From Gerris lacustris (taxonomy: Eukaryota > Arthropoda > Insecta > Hemiptera > Gerridae): a stretch of DNA of 64,000 nucleotides. Under the pieces are notes generated by a model. That model was not told the origin of the DNA. It saw only the letters and a list, made by a program, of their open reading frames with translations, and ran no database searches. The stretch spans positions 154,699,482-154,763,481 of the forward strand of contig OX578276.1 in the NCBI GenBank assembly GCA_951217055.1. The letters are read 5' to 3'. Below are positions 12,080-24,179 of this stretch, one piece after another. The position numbers and the translations under genes are program-made. How positions within the stretch are numbered: position 1 is the first letter of the stretch; every line of letters starts with the position of its first letter.

Positions 12080-12370
12080 TGAGCATGTATGTTCACAAAA
12101 TTTGCAATTTATACAAATTTGAATGGATTGTCGAAAGTAGTCAGCAGATAGCCCGAAATTAATTAATTTTAACTGTCTGGGCTCTTTAAATTATGCTTAA
12201 TTTTTAATTGATACTTAAATTAATCAATCAACACAATTTTGATTGATTTAAAAAACGGGGGAAAATTAAATAAACTTGACAATAATTGGTTTTAAAAGCA
12301 TAAAATTATTAAAGTATACAGAATAGGACGCGAAGAAGCTATGTGTACACTAATTGACAAAATATTTTCT
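12080..12370. repeat. Repeat family E fragment
   Basis: Shares 'GGATGGCGAAGAAGC/GCGAGGAAGC..ATGTG..CACTAATTGACA' with 41880-41960, 36765-36800, 32080-32130 and ~26030, plus a degenerate 'AGTAGTCAGCAGATAGCCC' block seen again near 41350 and 41750. Noncoding interspersed repeat in L1 intron 1. Confidence 0.45.
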
Positions 12371-12619
12371 ATTAATGTAGAAAGATATTTTACAAGAAAA
12401 TAAGCACAACAACTTATATAAATTACTAATCTGTGGACAGACAATTTTATGAAAACTAATCAACCCAACTGGCAATAATGTTGTTGGTTTTTATTAATAA
12501 AATACAGAACATTTTTTGATGTTTTGTGGTATTACTGTCCTACAGTGAAGACATTCCACTAAACCTAACAACTAATATTATTGCTCTGCTCCATCACGTG
12601 TATTTATTGTTTAGATTAG

Positions 12620-15600
12620 ATGATAAAAGTACTGATAATATCAATGCTGATATCCGCTATCAGCGGGTGTACCCTACCTGACTGGAAAATTGATAACAAA
12701 GATAAGAGGGTAAGTCTATTAATTATGTTATTAAAACCTCAGATTATTTTGTTTATTATTTATCTGATTTTTAATTATTATTTCCTATTTTGCTTGTTAA
12801 AATTTCCTGACAACAACTAAATGAAAATATATAATAAAATACTGAAAATGAATCAATAATAAATAACTTATATTGGACGCAGGGAATAGATTTGTGGTTA
12901 TGCCCTGCTGTGTGTCTTTTCTAGAGAAAGAGCCCGTAGGTAAATTGTCAGTTGTGTCCAACAATGTACATTTTGTGCGTTTCAGTTTGCAATCTTTTGT
13001 TGTGTTCATAAGAAATGTGTTCTCTAACCACCTCTACATAATCTGATTTCACTACAGAATTTTTTGTAGGGGGTGATCGGACCAGGGGGTTTTAGTCCTG
13101 ACCTGGCCACGAACTAGTATGATAGAAATAATAATAAAAACCATAACACAATGAGCCAGAGCTAGTGCACTGTAAATAGCTGGATTTTGAATAGGATATT
13201 TATAAAATAAGTATAAAAGTGAGCCTACTATAATAATAAAAAAATCGGTCCGAGACAACTCAGACAAACTTTCTCTTATACAAGTTTATAATTTCTTCGC
13301 TCAGTTTATCTCCATTTATTAATTTTCGTATGTACATTTAATTATTATTGAACATTTCATGAATATTTATCATAAAAATAACTTCCCCTGCGCGTGGAAT
13401 CGAACCCGGGCTCTCTCCGTCCGCGTTTTAAGCTATTTTCTCAGGAACTAGATTTTTCCCGGGAAAACGGCTTATATCGTTAGATTCGTATTTAAATGGA
13501 CTACGTTTTAGAATTTTTTAATTAAAATCGTAGGAACCGTTTTCGAGACATATTTTTTTTTCACGTTTTTTCAGAGTTTTTGGGGGGTAGCGCCCCCAAA
13601 TTTAGAGCTACAATTTATTTCTCGATTTCGCCTCAGGGTATGATTTTTCTGAACATGTATGCCAAATTTCGTTAAAATCAGCCCAGTAGTTTAGGCTCCA
13701 GGCGTCTGCACAGACGAAAGACGACATTTTTTACAGACATTTTTTAAAAACCACTTTTTTGGACTCAGGGGACCTGAAAACGTGTAAATCCATCAAAATC
13801 TCAAAATCAAATTTTCGCGCCATCACAATACTTTCTCTTTATATGAGAAAGTAAAAAAGGTAAAATGAGAAAGCTTATAAATTAAGATGGAGATATTGGC
13901 TGCGGAGAATTCATCGGGTTGAGCTGAAGTGTGGCTGCGAAGCAGTTCCTCTCGTGACATGGAGGAGATGGCAAGATCCCGCCAAAGCTGAGCCAAATAA
14001 CTCCTCTGGACGCCATTTTATTAGGACTAGTTATTAATAGCCATATTAGGACTAGTTATTAATAACTAAGTTGTTTTGTATTCAGTATGCAGGTAAATGG
14101 TACATTTACAAGCAGAGAGTAGGTCAGGATTATCAGGATGCCATGTCGAGATGTTTGTACGGAGAATTCACTCAAGAACCTGGAAACCCACTCAAGTGGA
14201 CTGCTGTCTACGGATACAACGACAAAACCACGTAATTATTATGTTTCATTAGCGTATAATCTGGGGGCACAGCTGTGTCCCCGTCAAGTCGAGCACAGTC
14301 GTACCTTCCTTTATTTGGAACCAACTCACGCCAATTCGGACCCCCCTCTATTATCCTATTGAAGATACTTAGATATTATATCAAATTAATTTTAATTTAA
14401 AATTTATGACAAACTGAACCAGAAATAAAAATGTTTACACCTCTACCCATAGTAGTTCATAAGATATATGAGCCTAAAGGTTTGTTATTTTGTCGTTCAC
14501 TGACTCACATATTATACTCATCATAATTCTAGGTAGCCCAGTTAATAAGGGTTTTTACCTGCAACTAATTAGGGGAAATCTGGATTTTTTCCTGATGATA
14601 GACCCAAAAATGCGCAAATTCCCCAATCATCGGCATTTTTTGCGCAAAATGCCCAAATGTGCGTAAATTTGGATGGTTTGTCGCAAGTAGCCTGCAGATA
14701 GCCCCAACTTAATTTCATATTAATCAGTTGAGTACTTTTGAAGATAAAGGTCTAAATAAATGTATGTTTGTGCGCATGTGCAAGATAAAATAATGGGCGC
14801 AGAAGGTTGAAATTGATTTGGGATCAACAATAGTCTAAGTATGACCTACCATCCAAATTTTATTAAAATCAGAAGTGTTGTTTTTAACACATCTTGGTTC
14901 GAAAAAATGAAAAATTGGAATTTTTATCAACAATATCTCGAAAACGGTATGTCTCACTTCAAACATGCATAGGACCTTTTTTGTGCAGAATTATGTGAGA
15001 AATATTTTTGTTAATAACACTTCTCTTCAAAAAATAAACAGTTTTGCGTAAAAAATGAAAAATAAGTAAATTTTGAACTTTAAGAGGGGGTAGGGGGGGG
15101 GAAGCACAAGGGGGAGAAGTGGGGACTTTTGAGAGAATGTACCTCTTATCATGGTCTATCATTAGAAAAAAATCCAGATTTCCCCTAATTAGTTGCGGGT
15201 ACAGCCTGTTTTTGGCCTTTATTGACTGGGCTAAAGGCACTTCTGACAATCCTAGAACCTTGAAATTTTGTTTATAGGTAGAGTTTATTGTACAAATAAA
15301 GGAAAAATGAAAAAAATCTGGTTCTTTGTCCCTTTAAAAGCTAATTTAAAAACTGCTGATTCAAAATATTGTAAAAAAAAAAAAATGTAAAAATAGTAAA
15401 CAGCGCCACTAGAGGTACCTAGTAGAGAAATTTAAAACTAAATATTGATGTTGAGGTTGATTCGACAGTATTTATTGTCAGTTATCTTGAAGAGTAAACA
15501 TATTTACTCCAGATAATTTTATTTAGTTTAATTTGAATACCCACTGATGAACAAATTACTCGAAAGATTAACAAGAACAAAAACAGAAAAAGACACAAGA

Positions 15601-18600
15601 ACAACGCAAGAAAAACGCAAAATTGTTTAGGGCAACAAAAAATTTTTTACAAAAAGAATTGAAATCCCAACAAAAACACTAGTGTAAAAAAATAAGCCGT
15701 CTAAAAAGTTGTAAGATGATAGGTTTAGCCAAGTCTCCCACTGTCAAGTTCTACTAGGTCTAATTTATCCAGTGCAAGTACATGATGTTTGTCTGTCTCT
15801 CTCTGTATTCTCTTTCCCAAATCACTCTACACGTTGAAATTAAAAAAAAAAAACTTCAAATTTGGCAAATGCACACCATTACACCACAAACTTAAATCAA
15901 ATAATAAATTATAATAGTTTAGAAAGGTCAACAGACTAAACTATTAAAATTACTTAAAAGGGATCATTATAGTCAGAATTGTTTAAATATTTGGCCGGTC
16001 AAAAAATGCCAAGGAATAATCATACTAAAGAAGAGAGGAAACTACTACAATGGCTGAACACGGAAATTAAGAAACTCATGAATAAACATAAAACTAATGA
16101 TAAGTCTATTTGGAGAGTTAAAGACCTTATTGTTAAATTTTGTACATGGAATTGTTTGATTGTTGTTAATCAAGAACCGTTTGGAGGTAAATAGATGTTT
16201 AATATCATTATAAATGAAAGTAAGAACCTTGTTCAGTCGTTGGATAGAGTAGTAAATACCTTTTTTTCAATTATGTTATAGGCTTGAAGATGACCTAAGG
16301 AGAAGGTCGAAATATAGCCAGGATGTTTTGAAACATGTTTAATAATTTATTATCCCTGTTAACCTTTCTAAACTATTAACATTACTTAAAAGGGATCATT
16401 ATAGTCAGAATTGAATAAATATTATTATTTCATTTGAGCGTCGCAGCACAAGGATACAAATTTGTATACGATACTGCATTTAATTTTAGCCTCTTTGGGG
16501 TCAGAAACATTTTTATTTTCTCTTTGCTGTCAGAAACATTTTTATTTTTCTCTTTGCTGTCAGAAACATTTTTATTTTTCTCTTTGCTGTCAGAAACATT
16601 TTTATTTTTCTCTTTGCTGTCAGAAACATTTTTATTTTTCTCTTTGCTGTCAGAAACATTTTTATTTTTCTCTTTGCTGTCAGAAACATTTTTATTTTTA
16701 ATTTAAACGTGAAGAGTGAATTGGGTAAGAGAATAGAGAGAGGGACAGACAAACATCATCTATTTTGCACTAGATAAATTAGACCTAGTAGAACTTACTC
16801 GGACAGTGGGAGACTTGTCTAAACATATCATCTCACAACTTTTTACGCGAGACTTGGCTTGTTTTTGTTTATAATAGTGTTTTTGTTGGGATTATTATGT
16901 AAATTAACGTTAGTAAATTTGTCTCAATACTCAACAAATTTAATTTTAATTTCAATTTCAGAGCTTTCTATCCCTCCTTTCGCCACATTCATGGCTGTAA
17001 TAACCTCAAACAAAGAACTTTTTCCATAAGATAAATGTCATATTCATAAACTAAATTAATGGAACATAGAACTTTTTAACTTTTTTCCTACATTAAAAAG
17101 TACAAAAATTGTGTTTTATATATAGTTTTATTTTTCCCTATATTTTAGCTATTCAATATTTCTTGGCGTAAGGACAATTCATACCTGACAGGCATTGGCT
17201 CAATTCAGTATTGCCCCATTAGACTTTTACTCCCATTATAAAAACAGAAGAGTGATATTCCTTTGTCCCAAAGTACATTGGGCTAAATATCCCTTTGTCA
17301 TAATAGTTACTTTAGTTAAAGTCATTTCTATTCTAAAAATAAATCACAGGGAAGTACTTATAAGTAAGTATATTTTAAAGTTTCGTAGATTATTAAGCAT
17401 TATACATTATTATATTATATAATAACATTTCTTTTATTTCCCCATCCTCCTGTATATGAAAATAAAAAAATATATACAAATTTAGGCGGAAAGCCCCAAA
17501 AATTAAATAAAACATTGAAAGGTCTCTGGTTCGATTCCCCAGAGGGTTGCAATGTTTCTTGACACAGTAATGACAACAAGGTAAAATCAATTTTTTTCGG
17601 AAAATTTCCATCGCGCTATAATAAGGTGTTTGCATGAATTAAAAATTTTAGGGTTAGCCGTTATATGGTGGTTGAAGGGGGAGGGGTGTTATATTTTAAC
17701 TCATTAAACCAATAAAGAAAGCAACATTTATAACAGCATAATATACAAATTTGTAACCTATATATCAGCACCTTTCATTTGGTTCTCCAATCGAAAATTA
17801 AAATATTTTAATTTACCACATTTTTGCTAATTGCGCATGCGCAATATTACATTTTTATCCACTCTATATTTTTCCTATGAGTGGGTCAAATAGTTACGCA
17901 AGTATTTCAAATTTCAACTATTTAGCTTAAACGGTTTGCGAGATATGAACCAAAGAGTGACGGACGGACAGACACATCATCCTCGGTATATATAAGTTTC
18001 AACAACCCGAAAAAGAAGGATCTAAGAAACCCTAAAACCCTAGGGGAGTAACAATCTACAGAAAACTACTTCTAGACATCCTTCGTTTCCCTGATATCTT
18101 TAATCATTTATTGATCAATGTTGCAGTGGAAGGGATGAAATCATCACACTTCATGGATCATCTGAAAAGGAAAATTCAGGGCACTACAGCTACAACCTAC
18201 CTCTTGGTAACCATAACTCATTTTATATTGATAGAATTATCGAATCAGGGGCGGATCCAGCAGTAGAGTTGGAGGGGTCCGGAGAAAATTTTAGAAAATT
18301 TGGTTCAAAATGGTTAGTTTTAGGCCTTTTTTCAGAGCTTTCTCAGCTAAAAAAAAAGCAATAAACTAAAAGCTTGTTAAAAATTGTTTTTGCAGAATTT
18401 TTGAAACATTTCTAATTCGGTTTTTAGACTAAAACGTTTTATTTTTTACCTGTAACGCTATACTATGCTATTAATTCTTCCTGATTTATTATGAAATTCC
18501 TTCACAACGTCCTATACAGCAACTGAAACTAAAGGTCGACCAAGGAGTCATGGAAATCTGAGGAGTGCGCGCTAGTGTCGTTTTTTGGTGTCATGTATAG

Positions 18601-21600
18601 TCAGTTTTTAATAAAATAGACCATTGTCAAAAAACACAGTGTTGTTCTATTGTTATAAATAATTTTATTTTTGATAACTTTATAATTTTTTATATTTTTT
18701 GCAACAGGTAACACTGTGCCTGATAAGAAATCACTAATAATATATGTCCTTGCGATAATATCTTTATATTATTATTTATTGATTATTCATAATAATATTC
18801 TTTAAATCTAAATCGATTTTCTTGTTTCTTAATAAATTTTTTTCTTCCTCTTTATTTCTGAGTTTGATTTGTTACTTTTATTATTTCTGGATTTTAGTTG
18901 TTACTTTTTTGTGAATTATTTTTTTTTACTATTACCTCTCTCGGCTTGTTTTTGGCAATTTTCTCTTTGGTAAATTAAATTTCCTGGTATTAATAAAAAC
19001 ATGGATAATAACACGAATTCAAAATTAAGAAGAAAGACTCTTCACAGTCAAGGACGTGAAATCGTTTACAATGTGTATTTGTATTTTAAACACAACAACA
19101 TTGGCGGGAGTGGCAGTTCAACAACAGAAGTACCTATCCATACAGATATTAATTGTCATGGAGAGCAATCAGTTTTATAATAACAAATACATATTAAGTT
19201 TGTTCCAACCCCGTTATTTGTAGCGTCCTTTGCATTTGCATCATCCCGTGGATTTGTGGATCGTATACAAATCGTTTAGGATTGTTGTGACTATAAATCG
19301 TACTGTATAAAAATAAACAAAACAGGAAACCTAACTTGTTATTGTTGTTATTCGTGAGATTTTACATAACTGCGCCAGTCATACAAACTAGAAATGGGTA
19401 TTGTCTTAGCACCTGACTATACTGACTTCGGCAATACTCGGAAGCTCCGTCTTTAAACAAAGCTAAGCTTTCAGTTTCTTCCGTGTTCATGACTTCTTGG
19501 TCGACCTTAAGTGGATAAACTCCCAACTGAGCATATAAACAAATAAAAACTTAAGTACAAAAAATAGTTTAATGTTTGTATCCCACATACAAATTTAAGT
19601 TGGAATCCCAGTTTTAAATGTTAAAACTGGTGGGAACCTTCTAAACCTCCTCATCTTCCCTCATCCTATCGTCCTATTAGCCTTCTCCCAGTGATGGGAA
19701 AACTCGTAGAAAAACTCCTTCTTCGCAGACTTCTTCCCATCCCTAAACCGTTCCTACCTGACCATCAGTTTGGTTTTCGAAACCATCATTCCACTGTTCA
19801 GCAATGTCATCGCATTGTTGATGTCATTGCTTGGAGGATACGAATTAACGAACAGAAAAGTGTTCATGTCACTTTTACTCTTCGTCATAGCACCTGTCCT
19901 CCAGTCATCCTTAATCAAGTTCTTATTCCTCAATCCAACACAATCCGTTACCTAGGCCTTCTCCTCGATAGACGACTCACTTGGCAACATCATACAAAAA
20001 CTAAACGTACGAACATTTCCAGACGATACAAGTTGCTGCTTCGTCTTCTAGATCGTAGGTCTAATCTTACCTTGAATAATAAACTTCGTATTTACAATGT
20101 AATCTTAAAACCAGCTTGGACCTATGGTCTAGAAGTGTGGGATAGCACCAAGCCTTCCAACATCCGTCGAATCCAAACACTCCAATCCAAGATCCTTAGG
20201 AAAATCACAGATGCCCCCTTCTACGTCTCCAACCTCACTCTCCGCACAGATCTCAATGTTCCTTTTGTTCGAGAACTATCCGTATCCCGATACCACACAT
20301 TCCACGAATCTCTGCACAATCACCCCAATCCCTTAATAGAACTCTTTGCATCCCAAATTATTCCAGATAACCCACCTCGTCGCCTGAAGAGGCAGTGGCC
20401 TAGTGACCTTCTCGTCACATAATTTTTATATTTAATTTTATTCTTTAATCTCCACTTAATTTAATTTCATTCACCCACACATTTAATACTCATTTACCTT
20501 TATACATTTGCAAGTGTAACTATCAATCCTTAATTATTTCTCCCAGCCGAAAGGAATAGTCACTGGACTATTACCTATCTCACGTTATTCATAGCCAATA
20601 AAAACATTTAACCTCTGTAACACTTATAACATGAAATTATGTAGTTGTGTTAAACAATAAAGATTAAAAAAACAAAAAAAACTGGTGGGGAATCCCCCCC
20701 CCCCCCTGGATCCGCCCCAGATTGAATCCAAGGCACTTTCTACATTCCTGTAGTCAAAATACAAACAGTAAGAAGTATAATTATTAAACACTGATATTAT
20801 ATACTATATGATTATTAAGAACTGTGTGCGCACTATAATATGCTGTTTGTATGTTTATAGAGGTAAGAGGGTCGATCGTTTGTGGTGATGTTGACGGAGT
20901 TCGGGTGTACGTTACCCTTGGGTACTTAAAAACATGTCCAGGTTTGTATTATAACTCTAATAATAATTCAAGTACATAAATGGAAGTAGTATTTGTAATA
21001 ATTTCGTTATTATTATTCCAAACATATAGTGTCTGATGTCCATTTTAGGGTTTCGTTGGTAAAACCGAAAAAAGAATCCCTAGTTTGGTTCCTGTGTCTG
21101 TCTGTCTGTCACTCTGTATGGTTCCAATAACTTTTGGACCGTAGTTAATAATAATTATAATTTAATTTAAATTAAAATTTAATCGTTCCGTAGTATGAAT
21201 ACTACCAAAATCGTAAAATATGAATAACTTTTGAATTAAAAGAGATAAAACCTTAAAACTTTCCTTATTAAAGATCGTTTTGACGCTCACACAGGAAATA
21301 TATAGCGAACTCAAAAGTATCAGCTGTACAAATCCAAAATGGCGGATAATTAACGTCACGCGATTTTTTTTTATTTTATTATTTTGAGTAGGGTAACAAA
21401 TGTAAGATATTAAAGATTAGATTAAAAAAATATAAAGCACTTGAGGATTGTGTTTAATTTTTCATGCCATTTTTACAAAAAAATATACAAATTTTGCGTG
21501 TCCTTCCTTCAGTTTTGGCGGTAATTAAAAATATAAAATAATGTGGAAAATTTGCGTCTGCTGGGTTATAGAAAAAATAAAAATAGCAGTTGGATCTGAT

Positions 21601-23617
21601 TAACTAGGAATCCAAAATGGCGGATAATACACATGTCCTGGGAAAAACATATTTTTTTTTTTTTTTAATTTTGAGTGGGGTAACAAATGAAAGGTATATT
21701 AAAGAGTAGATTACAAAAATATATAACACTTATGGAAATTGTTTGATTTTTCATGCCATTTTGTCAAAAACGTCAACATTTTGCGCGCCCCCCCCCCCTC
21801 TTTATACTAGCTAATTTTCTGATTACAATACCTATGAAATCCTTTTTACGTGAGACTTAACGCGCAACCAATTTTTGTGTCCCGTTTGGTAAGTACAGAT
21901 GTCTTTCCACGGATCATTTATTTACAAAAACCCCTTTAGATCTATTAAGGCTGCGTGCACAGCTGGTTTTTTTACTTTTCCTTACCTATAAAGGGAAAGT
22001 ATCGTTTTCAACCTCAAAATCCGAGCAACCAAGATTCCAACGGAATTATCCGTGTTTTCAAGACGATATGAGTGGCTTTTATGTGTGTCTGTGTCACGCA
22101 TAACTCCCTCAATTTTTATTCCAAAAATTTAAAATTGTTTCAAATATTAGTCCTTACATGTAGTTCTGCAGCCCGAAAAATCATAAATTTGTGACGTCAT
22201 TAACCAATTTTGTTAAGTCAGCAAACATTTTAAAAATTCTTAAAAAATCTAAAATTTTTCCGATTGCGCTGAAATTTGCACCAATTATACAACTATTACC
22301 CCTTTGTGATACAAATATTTCTGCCTAGTAAAAAATCAGATAAATACTTTTGAAGATTTAGGAGTAAATAAATCTATGTTTGTGCGCAAGAGAAGCAAAT
22401 GGGCGTAAAACTTATATGCCAAACCAACAATGGGCTAATTATTACCTACCATCCACATTTCATTAAAATCGGACGAGTAGTTTATAAGATATGTTGGTTC
22501 ACAAAAATTATGCGACAGAAAGTCCGACAGACACGGAACCAAAAATGTTCCTTGATGTCTGAAACGGAGTTCTGTCATGGAATTTTTTAAATCGAAGACA
22601 TAATAGTTTTTCGTTCTTTAGAACAATCACATAGCTTCCGTTACCTACGGTAAATTCGGAAGCAAAAAATGCAAGAGAATATTAATCATTTGTATTCACG
22701 AGCATTTTCTTTATTTTACTACGTTTTTATTAGCTTGCTTTCTTGTTTTGTTTGTTTGTATGTTTGTTTGTCCAGTAAAAATTTTGCAATGGATTTTTAA
22801 CTAACTTCCCGAGTAGCTAAACATTTGAAACTTTTAGAATAGCTCAGAACACGATGACAATGCATTATTTGAATACTTTTAGCCATCTTTCAGCAGAATT
22901 TAATTAGTTTTCAGCAAATTTTGCTGTATGGAAAGTTAGTTCGGAAAAACTTCGCAAGTTATTTTATTTGTTTTGACATATCCCATAGTATTTACAATCT
23001 TCATTTTGACAGGTTTAAATTTGTAATTATTTATTAAGAGGTAAACATTGAATGAAAGCAAAAAGTAAACAAAGAAATGAATTGACGTATGACACCCAGG
23101 TTTGTTTACACTTGTGTCCTAGGTATAGGTTTAATTTTTCTGCATCTGTACTTCTTTACTTGTACATATTTTTCTTCTCTTACTGTCCCTACACAGGGGC
23201 ATATCAATGGCAAGGTTTAGATTCGGTGTTGGTGAGATCCGTTGTACAAAGATTTGTCCTTTTATAGGTTTAAGATCAGCTCTCTAGATGGTTGTCACCA
23301 TTATATATTATAACAATGACCATGATATTATCAACATTACATATGATTCTTTAATGAAAATTTATAAACGTAGTATATAAAAAGTTATTTTTAGCTTGTA
23401 ATGTTTTTGTTTGATTATAAAAATAATTGTCTTGTTTTTTTTTTTTTAAATATATCTAGACAAGCATTTTGCTCTTTGGATTGGTTTGGAGAAGAGACGC
23501 AACTCAACTCACCCCCCTACAGCTAAAGAGCAGAAGAAAATGGACCAATGTCTTAAAAGAAATAAAGTAGACCCTGAAACTTTAAGTTTTATTGATAACG
23601 AAAATTGTACTAATTAA
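12620..23617 (+). CDS. L1: secreted lipocalin, first of three tandem copies
   Basis: Predicted 184-aa secreted lipocalin, an eight-strand barrel that binds small hydrophobic ligands. Coding exons: 12620-12709, 14086-14231, 18127-18206, 20861-20941, 23460-23617, all with GT/AG borders; intron phases 0, 2, 1, 1. Exon 1 encodes a signal peptide ending near SG-C17. Exon 2 opens on YAGKWY (31-36), the lipocalin GxW signature. Cysteines at 17, 53, 113, 131, 163 and 182 could form three disulfides. The C-terminus, DQCLKRNKVDP..DNENC, matches the closing segment of apolipoprotein D/bilin-binding types. NST (147) is an N-glycosylation sequon. It lacks the Cys141 of L2. Frame intact despite 10 kb of transposon-filled introns. 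Start ATG follows the acceptor tract; either TTTAG (to 12614) or ATTAG (to 12619) could be used. Ligand unknown. Confidence 0.88.
13236..13856 (-). repeat. Repeat family B, most complete copy
   Basis: About 620 bp in L1 intron 2. Inside its ends ACTTTCTCTTATA (13268) is inverted as TATATGAGAAAGT (~13839-13851), suggesting a TIR-type element. On its own strand it carries GGGTTCGATTCC, matching the pol III B-box/tRNA T-arm. Other copies: 4897-7158, 7350-7735, 37430-37600, 38160-38405, 40505-40960, 54445-55075. Confidence 0.65.
14536..15231. mobile_element. TIR element with GCCCAGT ends, TA target site
   Basis: GCCCAGTTAATAAGG at 14536 is inverted as ..ATTGACTGGGC ending 15231, with TA on both sides (14534-14535, 15232-15233). 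The TIR extends ~75 bp, including GCAACTAATTAGGGGAAATC. No transposase remains; a mariner-type TA preference is an inference. It contains a G-rich tract on the + strand (15082-15121). Confidence 0.65.
15240..16440. other. L1 intron sequence, no gene supported
   Basis: Contains a 71-codon ORF (15979-16194, Lys-rich, 'TKEERKLLQWLNTEIKKLM') with no recognised domain; I do not call it a gene. At 16281-16319 is a GGCTTGAAGATGACC..GGTCGAAATATAGCC hairpin motif discussed under findings. The 22-nt segment around 'TAAAAGGGATCATTATAGTC' occurs twice (15956 and 16388), flanking this stretch as a direct repeat, so 15.9-16.4 kb may be an inserted unit. Confidence 0.35.
16502..16699. repeat. 30-bp minisatellite, ~6.6 identical units
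   Basis: Unit begins CAGAAACATTTTTATTTTTC and ends TCTTTGCTGT; after the first unit (one T shorter) copies are identical. Because 30 is divisible by 3, all frames stay open on both strands, producing repetitive false ORFs. Perfect identity implies recent expansion. Confidence 0.95.
17190..17990 (-). repeat. tRNA-T-arm-like sequence and repeat A copy 3
   Basis: At 17524-17545, CTCTGGTTCGATTCCCCAGAG is a T-arm with a 6-bp stem, probably a SINE fragment. From 17640 to 17990 repeat A appears inverted ('GAGTGGGTCAAATAGTTACG', 'GAGTGACGGACGGACAGACA'). Nothing coding. Confidence 0.4.
18533..19507 (+). mobile_element. TIR element family D, copy 1 (TAA target site)
   Basis: Ends AGGTCGACCAAGGAGTCATG and its inverse, flanked by TAA (18530-18532, 19508-19510). 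A 3-bp TWA duplication is the PIF/Harbinger habit, though the class is unproven. A second copy lies at 55778-56709. This copy keeps a short coding remnant at 19001. Confidence 0.6.
19001..19180 (+). pseudogene. Transposase-like N-terminal remnant in element D
   Basis: A 59-codon frame, MDNNTNSKLRRKTLHSQGRE onward, continuing IVYNVYLYFK. The 'LHSQGREIVYNVYLYFK' helix resembles the opening of DNA-binding regions in insect DDE transposon proteins. It then runs into noncoding sequence, so the rest of the gene has been deleted. The second copy of D lacks this segment entirely. Confidence 0.4.
19635..20680 (+). mobile_element. Jockey-like LINE fragment with poly(A) and target duplication
   Basis: 5'-truncated, internally deleted LINE. 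ACTGGTGGG occurs just before it (19626-19634) and after its A-rich tail (20681-20689). The end has an AATAAAG signal (~20656) and a poly(A)-like tail. Inserted within the hAT element. Confidence 0.75.
19647..20422 (+). pseudogene. Jockey-like reverse transcriptase, central deletion
   Basis: Begins with SYRPISLLPVMGKLVEKLLL, the RT fingers motif. After 'GFRNHHSTVQQCHRIVDVI' it jumps directly to 'WRIRINEQKS', so the palm with the catalytic YADD/FADD has been lost in frame. The thumb and C-terminus ('IRYLGLLLDRRLTW', 'YGLEVWDS', 'NPPRRLKRQWP') are complete to TAA at 20420. Close relative of the fragment at 28323-29200, which retains the palm. No ribonuclease H, as expected for Jockey. Confidence 0.85.
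21045..21890 (+). repeat. Repeat family A, copy 4 (longest)
   Basis: Head GGGTTTCGTTGGTAAAACCG at 21047 then two tandem 'AAAATGGCGGATAAT..GAGTAGATTACAAAAATATA' modules. An 80-bp block at 21140-21225, ending with 'GTAGTATGAATACTACC', is shared with 25480-25560 at the edge of the big palindrome. Lies in L1 intron 4. Confidence 0.6.
21960..22690. repeat. Family H-related repeat
   Basis: From 'CTATAAAGGGAAAGTATCG' to 'GCTTCCGTTACCTACGGTAAATTCGGAAGC', with 'GGAACCAAAAATGTTCC' palindromes shared with 32520 and 36400. No coding support. Confidence 0.45.
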
Positions 23618-23838
23618 ACAAAAATATCCTTTATTTACGATTGATACGAAATATAAACATTTTATCTCTGTTTAGATGCGTAGAAAGTGATTCTTTTCGT
23701 AGTTGTATTCATTGCGCATGCGCGTTCATAATTCTTCACCTTAACGCACGATTAGCGTGTTTGTTTACATTTAACAAAACTAATTTGCTGTTTGTTTAAT
23801 TAAAGTAACTGTCCATATCGAGCTTTTGGAGAAAAACA

Positions 23839-23934
23839 ATGAGTGATTTAAGTGATCATGACGAAAATGAGAAAAATAATACTCCTCCCGAAATAATTAA
23901 TTCGGCTGAAAATACAATGAATGAATTAATGTAA
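23839..23934 (+). pseudogene. Short remnant ORF, possibly a transposon N-terminus
   Basis: Thirty-one codons from ATG (MSDLSDHDENEKNN...), then TAA, after which the same frame goes on as SLSKEKYEFTYRKFINYF. The acidic start followed by an SKxKYexxYxxF helix recalls N-termini of insect tyrosine-recombinase (Crypton-like) proteins, but this is a guess. It sits 222 nt after the L1 stop. Not likely functional. Confidence 0.25.
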
Positions 23935-24179
23935 TCTTTGTCAAAAGAGAAATACGAATTTACGTACAGGAAGTTTATTAATTATTTTTCTGTATTTATT
24001 ATTAAAATCCAACAATCGTAGATAAAGTGCGGTACGCAACTCGTAGATACGGGACGCTACTCGTGCGAAAACTGCATTTTGCTTTGCTCGTGTGGTTCTA
24101 CTACCCTCGCCGTCGCTCGGGTGCAAACTCCACGCTCGCATGCAAAATGCTACTACCCGCACTAGACGCGTAATGTACT

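Larger units (their letters stand above)
18246..20720. mobile_element. hAT-type (Tip100-like) non-autonomous element, host of nested inserts
   Basis: CAGGGGCGGATCCAG (18246) is inverted as CTGGATCCGCCCC(AG) ending 20720; these ends are characteristic of hAT elements of the Tip100 group. Flanking 8-mers ATCGAATC and ATTGAATC fit an imperfect 8-bp duplication. A C-tract precedes the right end. Two later insertions (18533-19507 and 19635-20680) account for most of its length. No transposase left. Confidence 0.65.

Noticed and set aside
15979..16194. 71-codon Lys-rich ORF as a gene
   Set aside because: No recognised domain, no splice or promoter context, AT-rich composition favours Lys by chance.
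16434..16752. Repetitive ORFs on both strands over the 30-bp minisatellite
   Set aside because: The unit is a multiple of three with no stops, so open frames follow automatically.
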